In this document: in pieces, positions 1 through 10,520 of the stretch
Position numbering within the stretch: position 1 is the first letter of the stretch
Layout: every line of letters begins with the position of its first letter
NCBI GenBank assembly: GCA_016787285.1
Contig: JAEUUV010000007.1
Location: 1-35,364 of the forward strand
Direction: 5' to 3'
Source of the DNA: Saprospiraceae bacterium
Lineage (GTDB): Bacteria; Bacteroidota; Bacteroidia; Chitinophagales; Saprospiraceae
DNA length: 35,364 nt
The notes under the pieces: model-generated
The model's input: the letters and a program-made list of their open reading frames with translations, nothing else
Told to the model about the DNA's origin: nothing
Databases searched by the model: none
Translations under genes and position numbers: made by a program

Positions 1-1889
1 TCGTTGGTGATGAACGTGGCGCGCACGTCGGTGGTGTCGAGCACCTGCGTGAACAGGTCTTTGGTGTGGCTATAGCCGAGCGTGACCACCGGGTGCCCCT
101 GGTACGTGGGACTGATTTCAAAACTGTTGGTGAACTGCGGGCGCAGCATGGGGTTGCCCTTCTGGTAGGTCAGTTCGTCTAATTTGAACTCAAAAGGGTT
201 CAGGTCCTGATAACTGGGGCGGTCAATGCGGCGGCTATACGTGGCGTTCAGGCCGAGTTTGTCGTTGAACTTGTACGTCAGCGCCGCACTGGGGAACAGT
301 TTGGTATAGTTGGCTTCCACTTTGTCGCCGTTTTGGGGTGTGTTGGCGATGAGGTCGCCGGTGTAGTCCGTGTTTTCCACCCGCAGACCCGCCTGCACAT
401 GCAGTTTGCCCAACTGACGCTGGTAGTTGACGTAACCGGCGCTGGTGCGTTCGCGGTATTTGAAGCGGTTGCTTACCTCCAGGTCTTTGGTTTCCTGACC
501 GTTGACGACGTTGAAAAAGTCGAACGTGTTGTCGGTTTTCACGTTCGCAACCTTGGCGCCGATGCCCAGTGTGCCTTTCAGAAAAGACTGCTCGTAGTCG
601 GCTTTGGCGGTGGTGATCTCGATATCGGTGGGGGTCAGGCTGCGGTAAATGCGTTCGGAAAGGAGGTTTTCGCCGTCGGCAGTGCGGTAGTAGTTGGGCT
701 GAAAACTGTTGCCCCGGATGCGGTATACACCCCGGTCGAGGTCGAGGTTCAGGCTGTGGCCCGAGGTGTCGGCGAAGCGGTAGTTGAGGTTGACGCTGCC
801 GTTGCGGCGGTTGTCGTCCACGGTGTTCGTGGCCGAGAGCAACGTGTCGGGGGCGCCGGTATTTTCCACTTGACCGATGATGGTGTTGCTCGTGCTGCGC
901 CACTCGGACGGCGCCAGGCTGCCGTTGAGCAGCACGCCCAGCGTGTGTTTGTCGTTGATACGCCAGTCGGCGCCGAGGCGGGCGCTGTTCCAGCGGCTGG
1001 TGTTGAAATTTTTGGCTTGCTGGTCGAACCGCAGGCCGTTTTGTTCGCGGAAAAAATTCTGGTCGTTATGCCAGTCGCCGTAGTGGTTGTTGTACGAGCC
1101 GAACAGGTTGAGGCTTTCGGTGCGGTGGTTGAGGCTGAAGTTCAAGCCCGCTTTGGGTGTTTCGCCCTGAATGGCTTCGATACCGATATTGCCGTTGGTG
1201 CCCAGCGCCTTGTTTTGCCGCAATTTGATGTTGATAATGCCCGCGTTTCCGGCAGCGTCGTACTTGGCCGAAGGGTTGCTGATGATTTCGATGTTGGCAA
1301 TATCGGCAGCCTGCATGCCTTTGAGTTGGGCGGCCAGGTCTTTACCGTCAAGCGGCACTTCGCGACCGTCAATGAGCACCCGCAGGCCGTTTTTGCCTTT
1401 GATCGTGACGTTTTCGTTGTTGTCCACCGTCACTCCGGGGGCTTTGCGCAGCAGTTCGAGCGCGTTCAGGCCGGTGGAATTTACGGTACCCTCCACGTTC
1501 AGGATGGTTTTGTCGGCTTTCACTTCGATGACCTGCTTGCGGGCCGTGACGGTCACTTCGCCCAGGGTTTTGGAGCCGTCTTCGAGGCGCAGGTCGCCCA
1601 TGTCGGTGTCTTTGCCGGAGCATTCAAACGCCGGCGATGAGTTTTTCCCGGCGCCAAGCGCGCTTGCGGCGAGGTAGTACCGGCCCGGCTGAATACCCGT
1701 CAGTTCGTAGGCGCCCGACGCATCGGTCATAGCGCCTTTGACGAGGGTGGAGTCTGCCGCCTGGTGCAAGGTGACGGTGGCATACTCGGCGGCGCTGCCG
1801 TCGGCCAGCAGCACCCGTCCGCTAATTTTTTGAGAAAAGGAAACTGTGCCCGAAAGCAGGGCGAGCCACAACAGAAGGATTGATTTCAT
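1..1889 (-). CDS. Outer-membrane beta-barrel (TonB-dependent receptor-like) protein, C-terminus outside window
   Basis: The frame is open from an ATG at 1889 to the window edge, giving 629 codons without the C-terminus. It begins with a signal peptide (MKSILLLWLALLSGTVSFSQ). A carboxypeptidase-regulatory-like beta-sandwich follows at about residues 22-100 (KISGRVLLADG, then a GAYELTGIQPGRYYL-type strand pattern). Next is a plug domain (LLRKAPGVTVD, VLIDGREVPL, IEIISNPSAKYDA, GIINIKL), then beta-barrel strands rich in aromatic residues. This order is that of the OMP_b-brl_3 family of Bacteroidota receptors, outer-membrane proteins usually thought to import or bind a ligand with TonB energy. 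The substrate cannot be read from sequence. No SusD-like partner is visible, but the downstream side is outside the window. The gene stands alone and is divergent from the TPR gene. Confidence 0.88.
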   Translation of the reverse strand, partial: MKSILLLWLALLSGTVSFSQKISGRVLLADGSAAEYATVTLHQAADSTLVKGAMTDASGAYELTGIQPGRYYLAASALGAGKNSSPAFECSGKDTDMGDLRLEDGSKTLGEVTVTARKQVIEVKADKTILNVEGTVNSTGLNALELLRKAPGVTVDNNENVTIKGKNGLRVLIDGREVPLDGKDLAAQLKGMQAADIANIEIISNPSAKYDAAGNAGIINIKLRQNKALGTNGNIGIEAIQGETPKAGLNFSLNHRTESLNLFGSYNNHYGDWHNDQNFFREQNGLRFDQQAKNFNTSRWNSARLGADWRINDKHTLGVLLNGSLAPSEWRSTSNTIIGQVENTGAPDTLLSATNTVDDNRRNGSVNLNYRFADTSGHSLNLDLDRGVYRIRGNSFQPNYYRTADGENLLSERIYRSLTPTDIEITTAKADYEQSFLKGTLGIGAKVANVKTDNTFDFFNVVNGQETKDLEVSNRFKYRERTSAGYVNYQRQLGKLHVQAGLRVENTDYTGDLIANTPQNGDKVEANYTKLFPSAALTYKFNDKLGLNATYSRRIDRPSYQDLNPFEFKLDELTYQKGNPMLRPQFTNSFEISPTYQGHPVVTLGYSHTKDLFTQVLDTTDVRATFITN

Positions 1890-2030
1890 AGCTAAATTAT
1901 TTTTGTCGGCTAAATGCGAAAGGCAAGACAGGCCAACGACAGCAGAGGTTACAGCCGGGCTGCACCGCCCCGATGAAAAGCCGGATCGCCCCGACGAACG
2001 GCCGGAAATTTTTTCTCCGTGATAGCCCTT

Positions 2031-2049
2031 CCAGGTTTGGCAAACCTGG
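2031..2049. repeat. Short palindrome between divergent genes
   Basis: CCAGGTTTG-G-CAAACCTGG is a perfect 9-bp inverted repeat around one base. It lies between two divergent start codons (1889 and 2143), so it cannot be a terminator for either neighbour. It has no T-run. It looks like one of the small dispersed palindromes common in Bacteroidota intergenic DNA, but an operator is also possible. The rest of 1890-2142 shows only a -7 box for the TPR gene. Confidence 0.6.
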
Positions 2050-2100
2050 GAGGTCTAAGCCCCCCAAAACACAAGCCCCCCGACACGCGTTAATTTCCCC

Positions 2101-2108
2101 TACCTTTG
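2101..2108 (+). promoter_or_regulatory. Bacteroidota-type -7 box for the TPR gene
   Basis: TACCTTTG matches the TAnnTTTG consensus of Bacteroidota housekeeping promoters. It lies 34 nt before the ATG at 2143. No convincing -33 TTTG is seen at the usual spacing. Confidence 0.5.
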
Positions 2109-2142
2109 CCGCCCGATTTTTTCGGCCTAACAATCGAACACA

Positions 2143-3966
2143 ATGAAGTTGCACCTACTGCGGATTGCCGCACTGCTCATCGTCTTGTCCGGGTTTGCCG
2201 GCGCCCTTGGCGCGCAAACACCCAACCCGCAACTCGCCAACCAGTACTTCCAGAACGGCGAGTACCAAAAAGCCGCGGAATTGTATCTGCAGCTCATGGA
2301 GGCCGACCGCGGGTTGTCGGACTACTATTTCGATCAATATTTCAACTGCCTGCTTAACCTCGAACAATACGACGAGGGCGAAAAGGCCGTGAAAAAACAA
2401 ATCAAAAAATCGCCCAACAACCCCAAACTGTACGTGCTGTACGGCAACCTGTACGAGCGCATCGGCAAACCCGACGACGCCACGGCGCAGTACGAAACGG
2501 CTATTGCCAAAATGGCGCCCGACTATGCATCTGTGCGCTCGCTGGCCAAAGTTTTTACCGATAACGCCAAGTTCGATCTGGCGATCAAAACCTACGAGCG
2601 CGGCGGCGATATTTTCAAAGACCCCCGGCGTTTTGCCTACGACCTGGCTGAACTGTACCGCCGCAAGGGCAATACACCCAAAATGATCGAATATTACCTG
2701 CTCACCGTGGACGCCGAGCCGGCCCGCCTGCTAACCGTGCAAACCCAACTGGCCCGCTACCTGAACGACGCGGAATACGCCGAACTGCAAGCCCAGTTGT
2801 ACACCCGCCTGCAAGTACAGGACAACCCCGACTTCATCGAATTGCTGGCCTGGTCGTTTGTGCAGCGCAAGGATTTCAAAAATGCCCTCCGCCAGTACAA
2901 GGCGCTCGATAAACGCCTCGGCGAACCCGGACAGCGCATTTACAAATTGGCCGGCGACGCCGCCAATGCCCGCGACTACGACGCCGCCATAGCCGCCTAC
3001 GAGTACATTATTCAGGAAAAAGGCGCTCAAAACCCGTTTTTCTTCGATGCCAAACGCGAAGCCATGAACTGCCGACGACGCAAAATCACGGAAGGATTCG
3101 ACTATACCGTGGAGGAACTGCGCACGCTCGAAGCCGAATACGAAAGTTTTCTGACCCAGTACGAACGCGGCAGGAATACAGCCCACATTGTGATCCAGTT
3201 GGCCGACCTGGAAGCGTACTACATCAACGACCTGCCCAAAGCCGTCAAACTGCTCAGCGAACTTGTTGAGTTGCCGGGACTGAACCGCAGCGTGGTGGCT
3301 CGCGCCAAAATCAACCTCGCAGATTTTTACCTGATGAGCGGCGAAATCTGGGAGAGCACCCTGCTGTACAGCCAGGTGGACAAGGAGTTCCGGGAAGAGA
3401 TGCTGGGGCAGGAGGCGCGTTTCAAGAATGCCAAGTTGTCGTATTTCAATGGCGATTTCGAGTGGTCGCAGGCACAGTTCAATGTGCTCAAAGCCTCCAC
3501 GTCCAAACTCATTTCCAACGACGCGCTCGACCTCTCGGTGTTTATCATGGACAACCTGAACACCGACACCACCACCGACGCCATGGCCATTTATGCGGCT
3601 GCGGAAATGCTGGTGTACCAAAACCGTTTCCCCGAAGCATTTGCCCTGTTGGACAGCCTGCGCACTACATTTCCCGAAAATACCCTGCAGGATGACATCC
3701 TCTACCTCCAGGCGCAGGTGTACGAGAAAAAACGCGACTACCCGAAAGCCGCCGAACTGTACCGTATTGTGGCGGAAAAATACCCCGAAGACATCCGGGC
3801 CGACAACGCGTTGTATGCGCTGGCCATGCTATTGGAAGAAAAACTCAACGAGCCGGAAAAGGCCAAGGAACTGTACGAAAAAATCTTCCTCGACTTTTCC
3901 GGCTCCGTGTTTGCCGTGGATGCACGCAAACGCTTCCGGATTTTGCGGGGCGACAAAGTGCAGTAA
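2143..3966 (+). CDS. Exported tetratricopeptide-repeat protein
   Basis: 607 aa with an N-terminal signal peptide (MKLHLLRIAALLIVLSGFAGALGAQ), so it is probably periplasmic or outer-membrane associated. The mature part is helical TPR units, clear near the N-terminus (LANQYFQNGEYQKAAELYLQ; LYGNLYERIGKPDDATAQYE) and at the C-terminus (AQVYEKKRDYPKAAELYRIV; EEKLNEPEKAKELYEKIF). The last two have the spacing seen in BamD/YbgF-like TPR proteins. TPRs are protein-binding scaffolds and no catalytic motif is visible, so the role is probably in envelope assembly or another complex; the partner is unknown. It converges with guaB, with only 8 nt between the stop codons. Confidence 0.85.
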   Translation: MKLHLLRIAALLIVLSGFAGALGAQTPNPQLANQYFQNGEYQKAAELYLQLMEADRGLSDYYFDQYFNCLLNLEQYDEGEKAVKKQIKKSPNNPKLYVLYGNLYERIGKPDDATAQYETAIAKMAPDYASVRSLAKVFTDNAKFDLAIKTYERGGDIFKDPRRFAYDLAELYRRKGNTPKMIEYYLLTVDAEPARLLTVQTQLARYLNDAEYAELQAQLYTRLQVQDNPDFIELLAWSFVQRKDFKNALRQYKALDKRLGEPGQRIYKLAGDAANARDYDAAIAAYEYIIQEKGAQNPFFFDAKREAMNCRRRKITEGFDYTVEELRTLEAEYESFLTQYERGRNTAHIVIQLADLEAYYINDLPKAVKLLSELVELPGLNRSVVARAKINLADFYLMSGEIWESTLLYSQVDKEFREEMLGQEARFKNAKLSYFNGDFEWSQAQFNVLKASTSKLISNDALDLSVFIMDNLNTDTTTDAMAIYAAAEMLVYQNRFPEAFALLDSLRTTFPENTLQDDILYLQAQVYEKKRDYPKAAELYRIVAEKYPEDIRADNALYALAMLLEEKLNEPEKAKELYEKIFLDFSGSVFAVDARKRFRILRGDKVQ

Positions 3967-3974
3967 ACCTGCTG

Positions 3975-5513
<1,539 letters not shown>

Positions 5514-5516
5514 TCA

Positions 5517-5524
5517 CATCTTTG
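5517..5524 (+). promoter_or_regulatory. Possible -7 box for tadA
   Basis: CATCTTTG (one mismatch to TAnnTTTG) lies 29 nt before the tadA ATG in the 97-bp divergent region shared with guaB. Confidence 0.4.
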
Positions 5525-5553
5525 CCCGGGATAAAAAACACTTCGTGCCGTCC

Positions 5554-6000
5554 ATGCTATCCGTCCACTCCGATACCTATTTTATGCAACAAGCCCTCGC
5601 GGAGGCCAAACAGGCCTACGAGGCCGGCGAGGTGCCCGTGGGTGCGGTGGTTGTGTGCGAAAATCGCATCATTGCCCGGGCGCATAACCAAACCGAGCAG
5701 TTGACCGACGTGACCGCCCACGCCGAAATTCTGGCCCTGACCGCCGCTTCCAACCACCTCGGCAGCAAGTACCTGCCGGAGTGTACGCTGTACGTCACGC
5801 TCGAACCCTGCGTCATGTGCGCCGGAGCGCTGGCCTGGGCGCAAATGGGCCGGGTGGTGTACGGCGCTACCGACGACAAGCGCGGCTTCATGCTGCACGG
5901 CGGCAAAAGTCTGCTGCACCCCAAAACCAAACTCGAAATGGGCGTGCTGGAACACGACTGCGGCATGCTGATGACGGCGTTTTTCCGGGGGAAACGATAG
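5554..6000 (+). CDS. tadA: tRNA-specific adenosine deaminase
   Basis: 148 aa. TadA deaminates A34 to inosine in the anticodon of tRNA-Arg(ACG). The zinc-binding and catalytic motifs of the CDA fold are intact: H56-A-E58 and P-C86-V-M-C89. The surrounding residues (AEAKQAYEAGEVPVGAVVV; LEPCVMCAGAL; VVYGATDDKRG) are typical of TadA rather than guanine or cytosine deaminases. The start at 5554 is chosen because upstream in-frame codons read through the promoter region and the guaB 5' end. It converges with the AraC-type gene, with 2 nt between the stop codons. Confidence 0.92.
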   Translation: MLSVHSDTYFMQQALAEAKQAYEAGEVPVGAVVVCENRIIARAHNQTEQLTDVTAHAEILALTAASNHLGSKYLPECTLYVTLEPCVMCAGALAWAQMGRVVYGATDDKRGFMLHGGKSLLHPKTKLEMGVLEHDCGMLMTAFFRGKR

Positions 6001-6002
6001 GT

Positions 6003-7532
6003 CTATCGCAAACTGGTTTCCCGAATCCGGTATGCCGAAGGCGTCAGTCCGATTTCCTTTTTGAAATACCGGTTGAACGACACCTTGTTGTTGAACCCCG
6101 CCTCGTAGGCAATCTGGATAATTGTGTGCTGAGCGTATGCCGGATCGGCCAGCAGACGCTTGACGTGTTCGACCCGGTAGCGGTTGATCAGTTCAAAAAA
6201 ATTGACCCCGTACTGCTCGTTGATCACCTGCGACAACTGGTGGTGGCTGATGTCGAGATAAGCCGCCAGATCGGTCAGGCGCAATTCGTTTTCCCGAAAA
6301 ACCTGCTCCTCTGCCAGCAGGCGTTCCAGCCGGTTTTTGATGGAAATGCTCGCCCCATCGGTCAGGCTGGAACTCCGGTATTTTTGAACCGGAAAAAAAT
6401 TGCCGATCGGTTCGCTGCGGAACACCCGCCGCTGTACGAGTCCCATGTACGCGACAGCCAAAATGCCCAGCGCCATGACAAAACTGATGGCATAATCCCA
6501 TTGCGGGTTGAAAAACGAACAGCCCACCAGCATGAAGTAGGATAAAAAGGCCAACGTGTACAACAGCATTCCCCGGGCCACCACATTTGTCCAGACTTTG
6601 ATATTGGCGTCCACCTGCCAGTCGTTGCGCGTAGTGTTCCAGATGAGCACCGTGTAAAAAAGCAGGTGCCCGGTCAGCAACACGGGCGAACTACCGATGC
6701 GGAACAAATCGGGCGGGATACCTGTCTGGATACCGAAGTTGGACAAAAAAACAGGCAACGTCAGCAGGCCGGATACAGCCGGCAGGAGGTAGTGCAGCGC
6801 CGCTTCCTTAGCCGTGTAGTCTTCCTGAAACGTGTCTTTTAGGTACAAAAACAGCGATGGCCCGATCAAAAAGGTCAGGAACTGCCACAGGTTTTGCAGG
6901 TAGGGAAACCGGATTGCGAAACCCGTCCAGATGAGGACATACGAGGCGAGCGTAAGCGCGAATGCGAATACCGCCACCGCGAGCCGTTTTTCTCCCGCCG
7001 AAAACCGCGAGTGCCCGAGCAGCAGCACGACACCAATCAGCAGCCCGAGTACGGCTATTGCTGCCAGCGTAGTCGTCCAGAAATTGAACTGTGGCCGTAC
7101 CGAATCCCTCAACCGGACAAATGCCGGGTTATTCCCGGCCAGGCGTTTGAACACTGGTTGCCGGAGCATATTTTCACTGAGTTGTCCAGGCGGAATGGCA
7201 AAAAGTCCCGCCAGTGCCAGACTGTCCTGCCCGAGCGCAGCCAGGCATTTTGCCTCCCAAAACGCGGCAATGTGCTGCCGTTGGCCTTCCAGTTGCCGGA
7301 CTTCCCGAAAGAGTGCCAGTGCCCGTTCCGTCTCTCCGTTTCGGAACAAGCATACGGCGCCGTGAAATTTCATGCTTTCGCTGTGCAAGGGTGTGCGGTG
7401 CAGTTCCGCCGCAATGCCGGCACATTTCTGCCGTGCGACCGCCGATTCGATGGCCTGTGCCGTCAATTGACAGAAAGCAGGGCCTGCGTTTAAAAACAGG
7501 AGCCAAACGGCAAGAAATGCTTTGTTTTTCAT
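6003..7532 (-). CDS. Membrane-anchored AraC-family transcriptional regulator
   Basis: 509 aa. After a signal-like N-terminus (MKNKAFLAVWLLFLNAGPAF) comes a helical segment of about 100 residues that may be TPR-like (ALFREVRQLEGQRQHIAAFW). About seven membrane helices follow, including LAAIAVLGLLIGVVLLLG, LWQFLTFLIGPSLFLYL and MLLYTLAFLSYFMLVGC. The C-terminal ~100 residues are a full AraC DNA-binding domain with two helix-turn-helices (LTDLAAYLDISHHQLSQVIN; IIQIAYEAGFNNKVSFNRYF) ending in GLTPSAYR. The protein presumably senses something in the membrane or periplasm and acts directly at DNA. The start follows the propeller stop by 4 nt, so the two are probably co-transcribed. The target is unknown; the upstream peptidase and propeller genes are candidates. 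Confidence 0.88.
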   Translation of the reverse strand: MKNKAFLAVWLLFLNAGPAFCQLTAQAIESAVARQKCAGIAAELHRTPLHSESMKFHGAVCLFRNGETERALALFREVRQLEGQRQHIAAFWEAKCLAALGQDSLALAGLFAIPPGQLSENMLRQPVFKRLAGNNPAFVRLRDSVRPQFNFWTTTLAAIAVLGLLIGVVLLLGHSRFSAGEKRLAVAVFAFALTLASYVLIWTGFAIRFPYLQNLWQFLTFLIGPSLFLYLKDTFQEDYTAKEAALHYLLPAVSGLLTLPVFLSNFGIQTGIPPDLFRIGSSPVLLTGHLLFYTVLIWNTTRNDWQVDANIKVWTNVVARGMLLYTLAFLSYFMLVGCSFFNPQWDYAISFVMALGILAVAYMGLVQRRVFRSEPIGNFFPVQKYRSSSLTDGASISIKNRLERLLAEEQVFRENELRLTDLAAYLDISHHQLSQVINEQYGVNFFELINRYRVEHVKRLLADPAYAQHTIIQIAYEAGFNNKVSFNRYFKKEIGLTPSAYRIRETSLR

Positions 7533-7536
7533 CGCA

Positions 7537-8661
7537 TCATTTTTGTACCACCACTGTTTGCCGGCCAACAACACCATCAGCAAACCGCGCCACAAGATGG
7601 TACACGCCGGCAGGCATACCGGACGCATCCCAGGTAGCAGTGCTGTCGGCAAAGGTAATTTTCCGCACCAACTGCCCTGCCGAGTTATGCACCTCCAGTT
7701 CCGTCGCTCCCTGCAAGGCATCCGGATCGGCAAACCGGAACAAGGTACCGACGGTGGGCACCACGAATGCCACTTCCCGATATGCTTCGCGTACGGCGGT
7801 AGCGGGTAGCGGGCGCAACACAACAGCGTTGGGCGTGCGCAGGCCAAGTGTACCCGGTGGGACAAAATCGCCGATCAGCGTACCCGCTCCGTCGTACTCC
7901 CGCACCGAGGAGCTGCCGCCACAACCGAGCAGGATATGGCCGTTGGGGAGAAAGGCCACACCTTCGCCCCTGGGTACGCCGGCGATGAACACGCCTTTAA
8001 ATTGCCCTGTGCTGTCGAATCGTTTGACGGAGCCGCCCTCATAATCCAGCACCAGAAGGTCGCCGTTTTCGGTAAACCAGATGTTCGTCGGTCCGATGAG
8101 ATTGGCGCTGATGAAGTTGCCGAGGTCGGCACCGGTGGGGCTGAATTTTCGCACGTACTTGCCGTTGTACGACGACACGTAGAGATTGCCCGCAGTATCC
8201 CAGTCCATCCCGATGCTGTTGGATACGCCCGTGGTCGTGAACTCACCCAGATACGCGCCAGCAAGGGAATAGCGCCGCACCCTGCCGTTGCCGAACCACT
8301 GCAGGACGTACAGCAGGCTGTCGGAACCAAGCCGCATACGGGTGGGGCCTCCGATGCCGGTGGCAAACTCGCCGAGGTAATCCCCCGTACTCAGGTTGAA
8401 TTTGGTAATCCGACCGTTGGAGAAGTTGGACACCAGCACAATGTTTTCATTTTCCAGAAAAAAGAGGTCCTGAGGCCAGGCGAGGTTTTGGGAAATGAAC
8501 ACTTGTCCGTTCGAACCATCGGCATCGAACTTCAGGATTTTCCAGGGCGGGTTTTGAAAATCACCGGCGTCGCTCACGTACACCGAGTAGTTTTGGGCCG
8601 GGAGCAACCCAAGGCAGCAGGCCGTCAGTGCGGCAGCAAGGAAGAATTGTTTTGTTTTCAT
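7537..8661 (-). CDS. Secreted NHL/SMP-30-like beta-propeller protein with T9SS sorting domain
   Basis: 374 aa with a signal peptide (MKTKQFFLAAALTACCLGLLPAQ). The body is repeated beta-propeller blades of the NHL/SMP-30 type, visible as recurring G-R-I/V-x-K/R-F/Y-x-L/P..G..LG.F patterns (GRITKFNLSTGDYLGEF; GRVRRYSLAGAYLGEF; KYVRKFSPTGADLGNF; GSVKRFDSTGQFKGVF). The last ~80 residues form a beta-sandwich (LEVHNSAGQLVRKITF, then MPAGVYHLVARFADG and VVVQK) of the T9SS type A sorting class, which directs export across the outer membrane and often cell-surface anchoring. No catalytic residues can be assigned; ligand binding is likely. It lies between the S41 genes and the AraC regulator in one orientation. 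Confidence 0.85.
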   Translation of the reverse strand: MKTKQFFLAAALTACCLGLLPAQNYSVYVSDAGDFQNPPWKILKFDADGSNGQVFISQNLAWPQDLFFLENENIVLVSNFSNGRITKFNLSTGDYLGEFATGIGGPTRMRLGSDSLLYVLQWFGNGRVRRYSLAGAYLGEFTTTGVSNSIGMDWDTAGNLYVSSYNGKYVRKFSPTGADLGNFISANLIGPTNIWFTENGDLLVLDYEGGSVKRFDSTGQFKGVFIAGVPRGEGVAFLPNGHILLGCGGSSSVREYDGAGTLIGDFVPPGTLGLRTPNAVVLRPLPATAVREAYREVAFVVPTVGTLFRFADPDALQGATELEVHNSAGQLVRKITFADSTATWDASGMPAGVYHLVARFADGVVGRQTVVVQK

Positions 8662-8736
8662 AGCCGTGCATTTGTTTGTGAAATGACGGCGAATCAAGGG
8701 CGAATCGGCGGGGCAGGCGTTTCTTTTTATCAGGAT

Positions 8737-10389
8737 TTACTTTTTGGTTTCGGCCATTTCCTTCAGCATACGCCTGGCATTTTCTCCCACGCTGCCGTCA
8801 GGATCCAGCGCAATGGCTTTTTGGTAAAACTCCACAGCCTTTTCCGTTTGTCCGGCTTGTAAATTTGCTTCTCCAAGGCTATCCCAGGCATTGGCGGAGT
8901 GAGGAAAAAGTCGGGTGTTCAGTTGAAAAACGGACAGCGCCCGATCCGTCTTTTCTCCGTTCAGCAAGTCGTAACCTGCGCGGTTGATGCGGTCTTCGAA
9001 ATTGATGTAGCGGTAGCGCCGGTCGGCCACGATGCGTTGGGCGTCCGTCTCCAGTTGTTCGGTTTGGCCCGACTGGAACAGGGCGCGCAGGTGCGCCATG
9101 GGATCAAGCACGGGGTCATTGTCCGATACTTGCAACGCGGCTTCCAGCACCGGGTCGCGGTTGGAGCGATAGTCGTCGAACGACAGCTCGGCAGCCAGTT
9201 GGGGCGCCAGCCAATCGTCGTTTTCCCACTGGGGTTTGTCCTGCCACCAGGCGAAGGAAAGGAACACGGGTAGTTTGCTTTTGGGCAGTTCCACGCGGCG
9301 ATTGTCGCCGTAAAAGTTGATGTTTTCAGCGGTCGGCTCGCCCACGAAGATGGCGTCGGTGTAGTTGTGCAATTCGTTCACGAGGTTTTGACAGGCCGAA
9401 AACGTACGCCGCCCGATCAGCACGAAAAGTTTGCCGGGTTGGTTGATCTTCTTCGCCCGGATGAGGCCCTGCACAATGGGTTTGTTTTTGTAGTTGTTGC
9501 CGCCACCATTGAGGCGCACATCCAGCACAAAGCGTTCCACGTCGTTCTTTTCCACGAAATCGAATACCCGTTTGTAAAATGCCGCAATGGATTCGTCTTT
9601 GTCGTCCAGCTGCTGGCTCTGGCGCACATACATGGTTTTATGTTCGGGCAGGTATTCGAAGGAGTAGTTTTTGTTGAGATTTTTCAGGTAAAGCGGTGTA
9701 GTCGCGGAGTCGCGCACTGTCAGCCAGGCGCCGCCCGGCGCCACGAAGCCGTACCGCCTCGGAAACCGGAAGGCGTCCTCCGCATCGAAGGTTTTTTCAT
9801 ATGATTTACCGTCCCGCTCCAGTGTCATGGTAATGGTCTGTTTCAGGGATTTTGTGATGCCCTGGGCATGCAGCGCCTCAGGTATAAGCAGAAAATCGAG
9901 GATGTACGCCCGGAAATATTGTTCGTTTTCGACGGGCAACAGCGGACGCAGGGCCTCAAGTGCTTTTTCAACGGGCAGCCCCTCCACACGCAGCAGTTTG
10001 GCGCCAAGCATACCCGCCATTGCCGGGGGGCAGCCTTCCACCCGGATGCCTTCGGAGAACCAGTACAGGTTCATCGGCACGATGTGCGACTTGACGGGCG
10101 CCTGCGACCAACCGATGTCGGTATGCCCGTAACCAAAAGACGAAACGATACGCCCGAATCCGGCCAGAATTTCGTGCGGTTGCAGGGCAGGTATGGTCTG
10201 ATGCAGTTTTTCCACTTCGGCATCCCATTTTTCCGCAGTGATTTTTTTGAACAGAAAAGCGTAGTCCTTGTGTACCGTTTTTTGCAGGAATCGGAGGTCG
10301 GACTGCCAATCGGCGGCGGTGAGGTCCGTTTGGGCGTGGGCGTGGATAAGCAGGAAACCGGATAGAACAAGCGTAAGGAGATGTTTCAT
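8737..10389 (-). CDS. Exported S41-family peptidase with C-terminal TPR
   Basis: 550 aa. The signal peptide is MKHLLTLVLSGFLLIHAHAQ. Residues ~25-130 are a helical N-terminal region with the GYGHTDIG motif (His89). The S41 core runs at about 280-450, with RFVLDVRLNGGGNNYKNKP and the candidate nucleophile Ser331 in IGRRTFSACQN, followed by AIFVGEPT. The usual acidic residue after the nucleophile (as in FSGAEE of its neighbour) is replaced by Cys-Gln, so activity or specificity may differ. The C-terminus holds TPR-like helices (LGEANLQAGQTEKAVEFYQK). It is probably periplasmic. The start was chosen at the signal peptide; the open frame upstream reads through the intergenic hairpin. It follows a second S41 gene and precedes the propeller gene. 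Confidence 0.82.
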   Translation of the reverse strand: MKHLLTLVLSGFLLIHAHAQTDLTAADWQSDLRFLQKTVHKDYAFLFKKITAEKWDAEVEKLHQTIPALQPHEILAGFGRIVSSFGYGHTDIGWSQAPVKSHIVPMNLYWFSEGIRVEGCPPAMAGMLGAKLLRVEGLPVEKALEALRPLLPVENEQYFRAYILDFLLIPEALHAQGITKSLKQTITMTLERDGKSYEKTFDAEDAFRFPRRYGFVAPGGAWLTVRDSATTPLYLKNLNKNYSFEYLPEHKTMYVRQSQQLDDKDESIAAFYKRVFDFVEKNDVERFVLDVRLNGGGNNYKNKPIVQGLIRAKKINQPGKLFVLIGRRTFSACQNLVNELHNYTDAIFVGEPTAENINFYGDNRRVELPKSKLPVFLSFAWWQDKPQWENDDWLAPQLAAELSFDDYRSNRDPVLEAALQVSDNDPVLDPMAHLRALFQSGQTEQLETDAQRIVADRRYRYINFEDRINRAGYDLLNGEKTDRALSVFQLNTRLFPHSANAWDSLGEANLQAGQTEKAVEFYQKAIALDPDGSVGENARRMLKEMAETKK

Positions 10390-10465
10390 AGCGGAGGATA
10401 TGGTTTGTAGTTTTTTCGGGGCATAACGTGGTGTAAAGAAACCGATTGCGATTCGTGCGTTGCGG

Positions 10466-10492
10466 CCTCGCCCCGGGCCTTTTGGGGCGAGG
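10466..10492. repeat. GC-rich hairpin between two S41 genes
   Basis: CCTCGCCCC and GGGGCGAGG form a perfect 9-bp stem with a 9-nt loop. Extra pairing is possible further out (GGCCTC with GAGGCC). It lies about 30 nt after the upstream S41 stop on the minus strand and has no following T-run. It may be an mRNA-processing or attenuation stem rather than an intrinsic terminator. Nothing else is evident in 10390-10520. Confidence 0.5.
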
Positions 10493-10520
10493 AGGTGAGG
10501 CCGAACACGCCCACCCACCT

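Noticed and set aside
333-1640. A 435-codon plus-strand frame opposite the outer-membrane receptor
   Set aside because: The minus strand encodes a coherent signal peptide, plug and barrel; the plus-strand frame is low-complexity Val/Ala/Gly-rich sequence.
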